Positions 56,505 through 64,000 of a stretch of 64,000 nucleotides of DNA are shown here, piece by piece. Position 1 is the stretch's first letter. Each line of letters begins with the position of its first letter. This DNA is from Pedobacter puniceum. Lineage in GTDB: Bacteria > Bacteroidota > Bacteroidia > Sphingobacteriales > Sphingobacteriaceae. Below the pieces are notes generated by a model. The model did no database searches, had not been told where the DNA came from, and saw nothing but the letters and a program-made list of their open reading frames with translations. The position numbers were made by a program, and so were the translations under genes. The stretch covers positions 124,001 to 188,000 of the forward strand of contig NZ_WKJI01000002.1 in NCBI RefSeq assembly GCF_009674685.1, read 5' to 3'.

Positions 56505-58055
56505 TTACTGTGCTATTTTAAATGTATAAACCAACTGCTCTTCTGCAGGAATAGCAGTTTTCAAATCATCTGGTATTTGAATGGTTAGACCTTTTTTAGT
56601 AGAATATTTCCATTTTAATGGCTGATTAGATCCAATTAAATAGATTTTAGAGCCTTTTACCGGCTGTACAGTTTTTAGATTAAAAACTTTATTAGGCCAC
56701 TCAAAACTATGAGCATATAATGTTTTATGGTCTTTAGAACGGGTAAAACGTATGCTATCTCCCTCTTTCCAATGTTCGCCTTCGCGAGCTCTGGTTCCAT
56801 AAATAGCTTCTCCGTTTGTTTTTAACCATTTACCAGTTTGCTTTAATTGTGCTTCTGCTGTAGGATGAAATTTGCCATCGCCATCGGGGCCAACCCCAAC
56901 CATAAAATTACCGCCTTTTGCAGCACAGTCTACAATATTTTGTACTACCCATTTCGCCCCCTTATGCTTATCAGCCTCAGCTTCATAAGAAAAAGTGCGA
57001 CCTAAAGGATAAATCACAAACCAAGGCACTTGTGTATTTTCTTTTGCACCAGGTACAAAACCTTCTGGGGTGTAATAATCTCCGTAATTACCAATGCCAC
57101 GAGCTCTAAACATGACATCGGGTTGTATTTTACGCAGTTCTATCATGGTTTCTCTGAGGTAATGCCATACCGCCGGACCAAACCACATATCCAAGCAAAT
57201 CATATCTATTTTGCCGTAATTGGTTAATAGCTCTTTCAACTGCTCACGGTGGCGTAACATGGCTCTCTCAACTTCTTGCGGAGTTGGGTCTGGTGCCATG
57301 ATAGGCCCATTTTTACCATAATGAGATTCTATAGCACCTTCTGGTTTATAATCTTTACCTCTTACCGCTAAGGTTGCAGAAGATGGCGTTTGCAAAGGAT
57401 GCCAAACATAGGGGCGAAAATCAGCATCATACCAATCTGGGTTAGAATAGTATAAATCTATTTTAATATCTCTTTTACGGGCAGCATCGGTTAGTTCTTT
57501 AACGATATCTCGTTTAAAGGGGCCTTCCATAATGCTATAAGCAACATCGCAATCTTCTATAACTGGGCCACCGGGAGCAGTATAATTTACCCTCTTTTTC
57601 ACCCTAGTTTTGGTATCAAACAAAGAAAAACCTTCATGATGTTTGGTGGTGAAAGCAAACATTTTCATGCCACTTTCTTTAAATAATTCCATCCAGCTAT
57701 CTGCATTAAAACCTGTAGGATTCCAAGTTTTATACATATCAAAATAGGCTTGCTTTTGCTCATTAGGGAGTTTTAACAACGGCCAAGACTCTTTCTCTTG
57801 TTTAATGACAGAATATAATCCCCAATGTATACGTACACCAAATTTCATATCATCAAAAGCCTCATAAGCTTCTTTTGACGCCCAAGTATATTCTGCAACT
57901 GGGTTTTCTTCTATATATCCACTGGTATAGGTATATTGTTTATCTGTTTTAGGCAAATAATGCTTAGCATTTTCTTCGTTACTTCTGGTTTGCGCTTGAA
58001 TTACAAAAGGAAGTATAAATGCTGCGATAAATATTTTAATTACGCTATTTCTCAT
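56505..58055 (-). CDS. GH29-type alpha-L-fucosidase (Sec-exported)
   Basis: The 516-residue protein has a Sec signal (IKIFIAAFILPFVIQAQ) and a GH29 barrel with MKFGVRIHWGLYSV, FTTKHHEGFSLFDTKTRVK, the nucleophile Asp in MICLDMWFGP and NFMVGVGPDGDGKFHP, then a beta-rich C-terminal domain. The nucleophile region reads CLDMWFG rather than the usual WFDG, so it belongs to a separate GH29 branch. It is a tandem paralogue of the Tat-signalled gene 10 bp upstream. Substrate is inferred as an alpha-L-fucoside. Confidence 0.85.
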   Translation of the reverse strand: MRNSVIKIFIAAFILPFVIQAQTRSNEENAKHYLPKTDKQYTYTSGYIEENPVAEYTWASKEAYEAFDDMKFGVRIHWGLYSVIKQEKESWPLLKLPNEQKQAYFDMYKTWNPTGFNADSWMELFKESGMKMFAFTTKHHEGFSLFDTKTRVKKRVNYTAPGGPVIEDCDVAYSIMEGPFKRDIVKELTDAARKRDIKIDLYYSNPDWYDADFRPYVWHPLQTPSSATLAVRGKDYKPEGAIESHYGKNGPIMAPDPTPQEVERAMLRHREQLKELLTNYGKIDMICLDMWFGPAVWHYLRETMIELRKIQPDVMFRARGIGNYGDYYTPEGFVPGAKENTQVPWFVIYPLGRTFSYEAEADKHKGAKWVVQNIVDCAAKGGNFMVGVGPDGDGKFHPTAEAQLKQTGKWLKTNGEAIYGTRAREGEHWKEGDSIRFTRSKDHKTLYAHSFEWPNKVFNLKTVQPVKGSKIYLIGSNQPLKWKYSTKKGLTIQIPDDLKTAIPAEEQLVYTFKIAQ

Positions 58056-58065
58056 AATTCATAAA

Positions 58066-59694
58066 TTAAACCTGTACAGCAAAACTGTATGCGATTTGCT
58101 CTTTTTTAGGAATCCCTGCTTTTATTTTTGCTGATGTATGAATGGTAAGTTCTTTGGTTGAAGCATTATAATCCCAAGTAACTGCTTTTTGGTTACCTAA
58201 ACAGGTTATGGTTGAACCCGCTTTAGGCTGTACAGTTTTTAAGATTAAATTATCTCCTGGCCATTCTAAACAATGAACATAAATGGTTTTTTGATCTTTA
58301 GAACGGGTAAATCTGATGTTATCACCTTCTTTCCAATTTTCGCCTGCTCTAGCTCTGGTTGCATAAATCCCTTCTCCATTCTTTTTCAACCAAGCCCCAA
58401 CTTCTTTTAATTGCTTAATAGCTGTTGGAGAGAATTTTCCGTTACCATCTGGCCCAATACCAACCATAAAGTTTCCGCCTTTAGAAGCAGAGTCTATAAG
58501 ATTTTTTACCACCCATTTAGCACCTTTATATTTTTTTGATGATGGATCATAAGAGAAAGAGCTTGCCAAAGGATAAATAACAAACCATGGTGAGTCTGAA
58601 TTTTCTTTGTCTCCGGGAACGAAACCCTCTGGAGTATAGTAATCTCCATAATTACCAATTCCACGGGCTCTGAACATGACATTAGGTTGTATTTTCCTAA
58701 GCTCCATTAATGTTTCTCTGAGTTGTGGCCATACTCTTGGCCCTAACCAGATATCCAAGCAAATCATATCTACTTTACCATAATTGGTTAAAAGCTCTTT
58801 TAATTGTGCCCGATGTCTGGCAATCATAGCTTCTTCTTCTTCCGGAGTAGGGTTTGGTACAATGGTTAAAAATGCTTTTTGTCTTTCCTTAGCTCTTTCA
58901 AATTCAGAAAACTCCTCATCATCAGCTTTAGCTTTACACCATTCTTCACTAGAAGGAATTTGCAAAGGGTGATAACCATAAGGTCTAAAATCTGCATCGT
59001 ACCAATCAGAATGTGAATAGTATAAATCTATTTTGATATCATGCTTGCGGGCAGCATCGCATAGTTCTTTTACAACATCTCTTTTAAAAGGTGTGTCCAT
59101 GATACTGTAAGTAGTATCACACTCTTCTATTTTAGGACCACCTGGGGCAGTCCAATTAGGGCGGCGTTTTACCCTGGTTTTGGTATCATACATAGAAAAA
59201 CCTTCGTGATGCTTAGTGGTAAAAGCAAACATTTTCATGCCGCTCTCTTTGAAAAAATCCATCCACTCGTCAGCATCAAAACCTTTAGGATTCCATGTCT
59301 TATAAAGTTCCTGATATTCTTGTCTTTTTTGGAAATCAAAAGCAGGCTCTCTGTTACCTAAAAACGGCCAAGATTCTCCGCCCATTTCTAAGATAGAATA
59401 TAAGCCCCAGTGTATTCTAACTCCATATTTCATATCTTGAAATGCTTCGTAAGCTTCATCAGATGCCCAAGAATATTCTGGAATAGGATCGTCTTCTATA
59501 TAATTTTTTGACCTTTTATAGTTTTGATCGGTTTTTGGTAAACGGTGAGAATATCTTGAAAACTTACCACTTAATGAAGCATAAAAAGGCTTTTCTTCTT
59601 GCGCTAAAAAGCTTAAACCTTTGGCCATTTTAGTTGATAATAATGCGCCAGCGGTTAAGCCTAAACTGTTTCTTAAAAAATTACGTCTTTTCAT
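58066..59694 (-). CDS. GH29-type alpha-L-fucosidase with Tat signal
   Basis: The 542-residue protein opens with a twin-arginine signal (MKRRNFLRNSLGLTAGALL), unlike its Sec-exported tandem paralogue. The barrel shows MKYGVRIHWGLYSILEMGG, FTTKHHEGFSMYDTKTRVK, nucleophile-region MICLDIWLGP and FMVGIGPDGNGKFSP. It carries an insert near residues 260-290 rich in Glu/Lys (KADDEEFSEFERAKERQKAF) that the paralogue lacks. Tat export implies folding in the cytoplasm before transfer to the periplasm. It is 8 bp downstream of a propeller gene. Confidence 0.86.
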   Translation of the reverse strand: MKRRNFLRNSLGLTAGALLSTKMAKGLSFLAQEEKPFYASLSGKFSRYSHRLPKTDQNYKRSKNYIEDDPIPEYSWASDEAYEAFQDMKYGVRIHWGLYSILEMGGESWPFLGNREPAFDFQKRQEYQELYKTWNPKGFDADEWMDFFKESGMKMFAFTTKHHEGFSMYDTKTRVKRRPNWTAPGGPKIEECDTTYSIMDTPFKRDVVKELCDAARKHDIKIDLYYSHSDWYDADFRPYGYHPLQIPSSEEWCKAKADDEEFSEFERAKERQKAFLTIVPNPTPEEEEAMIARHRAQLKELLTNYGKVDMICLDIWLGPRVWPQLRETLMELRKIQPNVMFRARGIGNYGDYYTPEGFVPGDKENSDSPWFVIYPLASSFSYDPSSKKYKGAKWVVKNLIDSASKGGNFMVGIGPDGNGKFSPTAIKQLKEVGAWLKKNGEGIYATRARAGENWKEGDNIRFTRSKDQKTIYVHCLEWPGDNLILKTVQPKAGSTITCLGNQKAVTWDYNASTKELTIHTSAKIKAGIPKKEQIAYSFAVQV

Positions 59695-59702
59695 ATAAGT
59701 TG

Positions 59703-60689
59703 TTATTTGATATTACCGAACCTAACATCCTCAGCTTTATCATCGTTTAAAAATTGAATAATGGTTGATGGACCTAAATTCACAGGTGGAAGCCATTCTT
59801 TTAATGCCCAAACCACTTTCTTATCAGGAGTAACTTCTAAGAATTGTGCAGGCATATTTTGAGGTTCTATTTTATATTTCTTCCATTGGTTAAACCAATT
59901 GTTAATTAAAGTATTTCCATTAGGCAAACGATAAGCCATCTGCATCCCAAAAATTCTGTAACCTATTAAATCTTCAGGTTTTAATTCCCAAAGCGTTTTA
60001 CCTTCTCTGGTTATCTCTCTGATGAAATTCTTATTACAAACTGCTAATAAATTACCATTAGCGAGCTCTTCTACAGACCAAGGTGTTGGGAAATCAAGAT
60101 TTAAAAGTTGCTTACCATTGCTGTCATATTCTATGATTTTACTTAAATCCATGTGTGCAACTAGATAAGTTCCTCTTTTAGTTAAACGGGCATGTCTAAA
60201 CTGAATATGCGCTCTGGATGTATCTTTTACAGGTATAGCAAATTCCTTTACAAAATCCCCAGTACGGATATTTACCACCCTTACTTTGGGCTGATTGGAG
60301 TTTTCAATAAATATTACATGTTCTTTCCCGATGGGTTGTGCAGTATGTATCTCTGTTCCTTTAGGGCAATTAAGTTTCCATAAGAAATTCTTGTTTTTAT
60401 CTATCACAGATAAACCATGTTGATGCGCAAAAACAATATTCCCATTAGACATTAAAACAGCATCGCTTATTTCTCCCTTGCCCAAAGTATCTATGTAAGA
60501 CCAAGCAATTTTACCGTTTTTAACAATATACATATTTCTATGCTTTTGCTCACCAGCATACAAGAAATCATATTGTTTAAGTCCTTTACCGGGTAAAACA
60601 GCCGGAGTTGTTGGCTCTGTAATAAGCTCTTGTGTATAAGCTCTTACTATACCCAAGCATAAGAAAAATAAGGCGGCTTTAATCTTCAT
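59703..60689 (-). CDS. Beta-propeller protein, PQQ/ASST-like repeats, unknown function
   Basis: I start it at 60689 (MKIKAALFFLCLGIVRAYTQ, a signal peptide; 328 residues) because the longer form overlaps the upstream gene and has no signal. It has repeated blades with an aspartate/glycine turn and tryptophan: KNGKIAWSYIDTLGKGEIS, KNKNFLWKLNCPKG, REGKTLWELKPEDL and DKKVVWALKEW. Such propellers accompany rhamnosidase, lyase or glycan-binding functions in PULs, but I cannot assign one. It sits between the GH43-like and GH29 genes with 8-10 bp gaps. Confidence 0.7.
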   Translation of the reverse strand: MKIKAALFFLCLGIVRAYTQELITEPTTPAVLPGKGLKQYDFLYAGEQKHRNMYIVKNGKIAWSYIDTLGKGEISDAVLMSNGNIVFAHQHGLSVIDKNKNFLWKLNCPKGTEIHTAQPIGKEHVIFIENSNQPKVRVVNIRTGDFVKEFAIPVKDTSRAHIQFRHARLTKRGTYLVAHMDLSKIIEYDSNGKQLLNLDFPTPWSVEELANGNLLAVCNKNFIREITREGKTLWELKPEDLIGYRIFGMQMAYRLPNGNTLINNWFNQWKKYKIEPQNMPAQFLEVTPDKKVVWALKEWLPPVNLGPSTIIQFLNDDKAEDVRFGNIK

Positions 60690-60699
60690 AACCTTTCTA

Positions 60700-61698
60700 T
60701 TATTTCTTCTTAGATGATGATTTACCAGGCACATAATCATCAACAGGATGGGCTACAATTACGCCTTTATCATCAGGTGTCATGCAACCTAAAAAGTATG
60801 CTTTTACTACACCATTTTCTACATAAGCAAAAGGTCTTTCTACCCTTTTAAATTTTTCTTTACTACCATCATCGTAAGTAATCTCGTTGGTGTTGATAGG
60901 TTCTTTGGTTAATAACTGGTAATTGATACCATCTTTAGAATAATATTGAACACCAACTTTATTTCTTCCTGTAGCTACACCAGCAAAATCTGTACAAATA
61001 ACATTGTATTGGTTATTTGCCCACCAAATGGTTGGGTCTTCCAATTCGTAATTATTAGGGAAAAGATTTTCTTTTTCAGGAGCTAAGTTTTGATAAGGCC
61101 CTTTATAGCTTGCTGCTTCTGCGGCTCTGGCTGTACGCACTTGTTTATCACCAATTTTAACAGATAATCTACCAAATACATATACGCTACCATCGGGTCT
61201 TACCAATGGAGCCGGATTGCTAAAACTCATCATCTTTTCAGACCTTGTCCATGGACCTGTAATAGCATCAGCCTCTGCATAACCGGTTTCGTTAGCTGAA
61301 GAAATGTAATACAATACATATTTATTTCCAACCTTCACTATTTTAGGATTATGTACCCTATCATTATCCCATTTACCTTCTCTTTTTTCTAAAACAACTT
61401 CGGCAAATTCATAAGGGCCTAAAAGATTTTTTGAGGTTGCCCTGATACATAAAGACTTTGCTGTCCAGCTTGCCATACCACCTTCTGCAGGCCATGCCGA
61501 AGCAAACATGTGGTAAGTATTCCCAACTTTTATAACCGATGGGCACCATAAAAAATACTGACTTAGCTTTAGGCCTCCATCTTTTTTTGCTGGCTTTATA
61601 AAATTCTTGATGCTCTCAAAAGCTTGTTCTTGCGCTATGGTAGCTTTACTTGAAGTTACAAGTAATAAAATGATAAATACTTTTAAAGAAAACTTCAT
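60700..61698 (-). CDS. GH43-like five-bladed propeller glycosidase homologue
   Basis: The 332-residue exported protein has a clan GH-F style propeller: FLWCPSVIKVGNTYHMFASA, VHNPKIVKVGNKYVLYYISS, ETGYAEADAITGPWTRSE and NYELEDPTIWWANNQYNVI. The glutamate in YELEDP could be the general acid. At the start of blade 1, where GH43 enzymes have the general base aspartate (DPSVI), this protein has WCPSVI. It therefore probably belongs to a separate, less characterised family. It is 12 bp after the GH28-like gene in the operon. Confidence 0.72.
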   Translation of the reverse strand: MKFSLKVFIILLLVTSSKATIAQEQAFESIKNFIKPAKKDGGLKLSQYFLWCPSVIKVGNTYHMFASAWPAEGGMASWTAKSLCIRATSKNLLGPYEFAEVVLEKREGKWDNDRVHNPKIVKVGNKYVLYYISSANETGYAEADAITGPWTRSEKMMSFSNPAPLVRPDGSVYVFGRLSVKIGDKQVRTARAAEAASYKGPYQNLAPEKENLFPNNYELEDPTIWWANNQYNVICTDFAGVATGRNKVGVQYYSKDGINYQLLTKEPINTNEITYDDGSKEKFKRVERPFAYVENGVVKAYFLGCMTPDDKGVIVAHPVDDYVPGKSSSKKK

Positions 61699-61710
61699 GT
61701 TATATTATGA

Positions 61711-63267
61711 TTAAGGTTTAATGATTTCTATTTCTTTAACTATCTTATCGAATTTGTTTTTTAAGGCCTTAACATCCCCACTTTTACCTTCTACCCTTAC
61801 CAATGCTTTTGCTTTGCCAGTAGTACTTACCTGAGTGATATTTGCAGCTTGTACATTTTCTAACCTGATTACTGCTTCTGCACCTTCAAAAGTTGGTACT
61901 TGACTGTTAGAGATATTTACGTTTTTACCATCTTCAATAATAAAAGCTGGTCTTAAATCGGTACTATCAACCGTAAAACTTATATTTTTTAGGGTTAAAC
62001 CCGATACATGCCTGGCCCAAATACCATAAGCCGGAATAGTTGGCTTAAAAGTGCTGATTTCTGGATAGGCTGTTTCTGCTTCTGGTACTACTTGCCTAGC
62101 ATGTTTGGCATTACCACCTCCTGCTATTCTGATGTCTATATTTTCTAATGTTAGATTTTTAATGTCATGCCCCGGTACGCCAGTAATTAAAATGCCACTT
62201 GGTGGATCTATTTGTGCAGGATTGGCAGCTTTAGCATTTACATTTCTGATGCTTACATTTTCTATTACTCCGGTTTTTTGTTTGGTATCACTATCTTTTC
62301 TAAAAACGTTAAGACGAGAACCTAATCTAATGAGCATTGGGGTACGCACATTATTCATGGTGATGTTAGATATTTCTACATTACGTATTTGTGCGCCATC
62401 AACACTGTTAATTTTAATACCTCCATTTCTAGTATCATAGATATAAACATCAGATATTTTGATGTTTTCGAAAGGCGCCATAGACTCGGTGCCAAACTTT
62501 ATACCGCCATGGTTACTGGTAATTCTTAAACCTTTTACTTCTATGTTTTTACAAGCCATTTGGCTCCAGGTGGTTTTAAAGCATAAACCATCGTCACCGG
62601 TATCAATATCACAATTGAATATTTTTACGTCTTGCGAGCAATCAATATCAAAACCATCATTATTACCTAAGCCACGACTTTTAATGGTAACACCCGAAAT
62701 GTCTATACCTTTACAAGCAAAAAAGTGGGTAGTCCACGCGGTAGAATTAATCAGTTTCACATCTTTAACAACAATACCTGTACTTCTTACAAATCTTACC
62801 AAGAAAGGTCTTTTACCTCTTCCGCCTGATGCTAAAACATCTTTCCCTCTGCCATTTATGGTTCCTCCACCAATGATGCCTACATTTTTAGCATCAACTG
62901 CACCAATAAAACAGTAGCCCATTAAAGCTCCATTACCGGTTCTAAAAGCGTCTACCATTTGGTAATCTGCAATATTTTTACTGCCCAATAATTCTGTTTT
63001 TTCTGATAAAGAAATGGTGATATTATCTTTTAATAAAATAGTACCTGAAACATATTTACCTGCAGGAAAATGTAAAAGAGCACCACCTTTTTTACTGTAA
63101 TCATCAATTAACTTTTGAATAGCCTTCGTGTTTACCACATTGGTATCGGCAACTACGCCATGCTTGGTAACATCAACTATAACTGTTTCTGAAGCTTTTA
63201 CAGCTGTTCGGTTTATTGTAAGTAGTAAAAATGCTACGCTTAATACTTTAATAATGCTTTTTAACAT
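61711..63267 (-). CDS. GH28-like parallel beta-helix glycosidase
   Basis: The 518-residue exported protein has a GH28-type beta-helix: DVTKHGVVADTNVVNTKAIQ at the N-terminus, then NNDGFDIDCS and TGDDGLCFKT for the catalytic aspartates, SNHGGIKFGTES for the GHG position and NGGIKINSV for the RIK position. The arginine of RIK, which binds the uronate carboxylate in polygalacturonases, is absent, so substrate may not be polygalacturonate. The last 140 residues form an extra coil region. It is flanked by a GH29 gene (7 bp) and the GH43-like gene. Confidence 0.83.
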   Translation of the reverse strand: MLKSIIKVLSVAFLLLTINRTAVKASETVIVDVTKHGVVADTNVVNTKAIQKLIDDYSKKGGALLHFPAGKYVSGTILLKDNITISLSEKTELLGSKNIADYQMVDAFRTGNGALMGYCFIGAVDAKNVGIIGGGTINGRGKDVLASGGRGKRPFLVRFVRSTGIVVKDVKLINSTAWTTHFFACKGIDISGVTIKSRGLGNNDGFDIDCSQDVKIFNCDIDTGDDGLCFKTTWSQMACKNIEVKGLRITSNHGGIKFGTESMAPFENIKISDVYIYDTRNGGIKINSVDGAQIRNVEISNITMNNVRTPMLIRLGSRLNVFRKDSDTKQKTGVIENVSIRNVNAKAANPAQIDPPSGILITGVPGHDIKNLTLENIDIRIAGGGNAKHARQVVPEAETAYPEISTFKPTIPAYGIWARHVSGLTLKNISFTVDSTDLRPAFIIEDGKNVNISNSQVPTFEGAEAVIRLENVQAANITQVSTTGKAKALVRVEGKSGDVKALKNKFDKIVKEIEIIKP

Positions 63268-63274
63268 GCTTATA

Positions 63275-64000
63275 TTATTCTAAAATTAATTCCCAGGTTT
63301 GCTTGCTCTTATCATCAGTTTTTATTTTAAAGACAAGTGCATAATCGGCATCTAAATTTTTAGGTAATTGAATATTTAAAGCCTCTGGAGTTTGTTTCCA
63401 GATTAGCTTTTCTGTTGTACCTAAAAGTTGAATATCCTCTATTTTGTTAACCAATGTAAGGTTTGATGCTAAAGACTTGATATTAACTTCTTTTTCAGGG
63501 ATTTTAAGTACAAAAGCATAGACATACCCATTTCGGGTTGTAAAGCGTATATCTTGTTCTGTATAAGGTTTTCTTTGCTCTTGAAAAGCGCCAGAAGTTA
63601 CTTTGGTAGGCCCCTCGCCATAAACTAACCAAGGGCGACTTGCGTAAATACCTTCACCATTAATTTTAAGCCACCCACCCAATTGTTTTAAGATTTGAGC
63701 TTGATTTTCTGGCAAAGTACCATCACTTCTTAAACCAACATTTAGAAGTAGATTACCATTTTTACTTACAATATCAATTAAATTGCCTACTAAAACATCA
63801 ATGGTAAATTGCGGTTCGGTTTTACGGTAAAACCAACCTCCTGATAAGTCAGTATCTGTTTGCCAAGGTAAACGCTGCAAAGCATCAGATTGCCCACGTT
63901 CTATATCCCAAACAAAAGCTCTTTTATCTGGCCCATGTTTTAAATTCATAACGGCTTCTAGTTTACCATTATGCTTTTGGATATTACTGTTATAAAAGTG
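63275..64000 (-). CDS. GH29-type alpha-L-fucosidase, partial at window edge
   Basis: A minus-strand frame is open to the last base of the window; about 241 codons of the C-terminal part are visible. It includes the GH29 segment FTIDVLVGNLIDIVSKNGNL followed by LLNVGLRSDGTLPENQA, and INGEGIYASRPW, then a C-terminal beta domain. The catalytic nucleophile region lies outside the window. An internal ATG at 63947-63949 is not a credible start because the homology continues upstream. It is the most upstream visible gene of the operon. Confidence 0.85.
   Translation of the reverse strand, partial: HFYNSNIQKHNGKLEAVMNLKHGPDKRAFVWDIERGQSDALQRLPWQTDTDLSGGWFYRKTEPQFTIDVLVGNLIDIVSKNGNLLLNVGLRSDGTLPENQAQILKQLGGWLKINGEGIYASRPWLVYGEGPTKVTSGAFQEQRKPYTEQDIRFTTRNGYVYAFVLKIPEKEVNIKSLASNLTLVNKIEDIQLLGTTEKLIWKQTPEALNIQLPKNLDADYALVFKIKTDDKSKQTWELILE

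Noticed and set aside
62459-62917. 152-residue plus-strand frame inside the GH28-like gene
   Set aside because: Antisense shadow of a conserved beta-helix coding sequence.

Overview
The window is an AT-rich chromosomal segment of a Bacteroidota bacterium, most likely a Sphingobacteriaceae member of the Pedobacter/Pseudopedobacter type. The grounds are a SusC/SusD pair, a hybrid two-component regulator, type IX secretion (T9SS) C-terminal domains, a DUF5686 outer-membrane protein, Bacteroidota-style -7 boxes (TAnnTTTG) and the general protein family content. The species cannot be fixed from the sequence alone. No rRNA, CRISPR array, prophage or insertion sequence was seen.

Region 1 (1-16800) is mostly housekeeping and small accessory functions. 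It holds a cysE-cysM cysteine operon (cysM cut by the window edge) and a yefM-yoeB toxin-antitoxin pair with a recognisable operator. A coupled pheS - degenerate Rieske-like lipoprotein - TetR operon follows, then a DUF5686 protein, the tRNA hydroxylase trhO and thioredoxin with a small membrane ORF overlapping it. Next comes a four-gene arsenosugar cassette (DUF2064 glycosyltransferase, AhpD-like protein, ArsS radical SAM, ArsM methyltransferase). An L-arabinose operon (HAD phosphatase, araB, araD, araA) and a tRNA-Ser(GGA) gene close the region.

Region 2 (16900-47250) is a composite polysaccharide-utilisation locus. It encodes a GH2 beta-galactosidase, four Cys-type S1 sulfatases, a sialate-type O-acetylesterase, a parallel beta-helix protein, a 1360-residue hybrid two-component sensor/AraC regulator (HTCS), a GH29 fucosidase and SusC/SusD. 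It also carries a beta-1,3-glucan set: two GH128 enzymes sharing an unusual crystallin-like N-terminal domain, a GH16 glucanase and a T9SS cargo protein of unknown function. Reading the promoter regions side by side shows a shared direct repeat (TTGAnT-like hexamers, 22-bp period) ending 32-33 bp upstream of an identical TATTTTTG box at three transcription units. Related copies lie at other starts in the locus. This is a plausible operator for the AraC-type output domain of the HTCS and is the most novel observation here.

Region 3 (47298-64000, continuing past the edge) is a compact minus-strand run of 15 genes. It encodes three GH29-type fucosidases (one cut by the edge, one with a Tat signal), a GH28-like beta-helix enzyme, a GH43-like propeller, an uncharacterised propeller and GH95. 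It also encodes two mutarotase-family proteins, an SDR dehydrogenase, an ACS-family MFS transporter, Eda/DgoA, DgoD, DgoK and ApbE. Together these suggest release of fucose and galactose from a decorated, probably sulfated glycan, with galactose oxidised through galactonate by the De Ley-Doudoroff route to pyruvate and glyceraldehyde 3-phosphate. No sugar lactonase is visible. The substrate itself remains inference.
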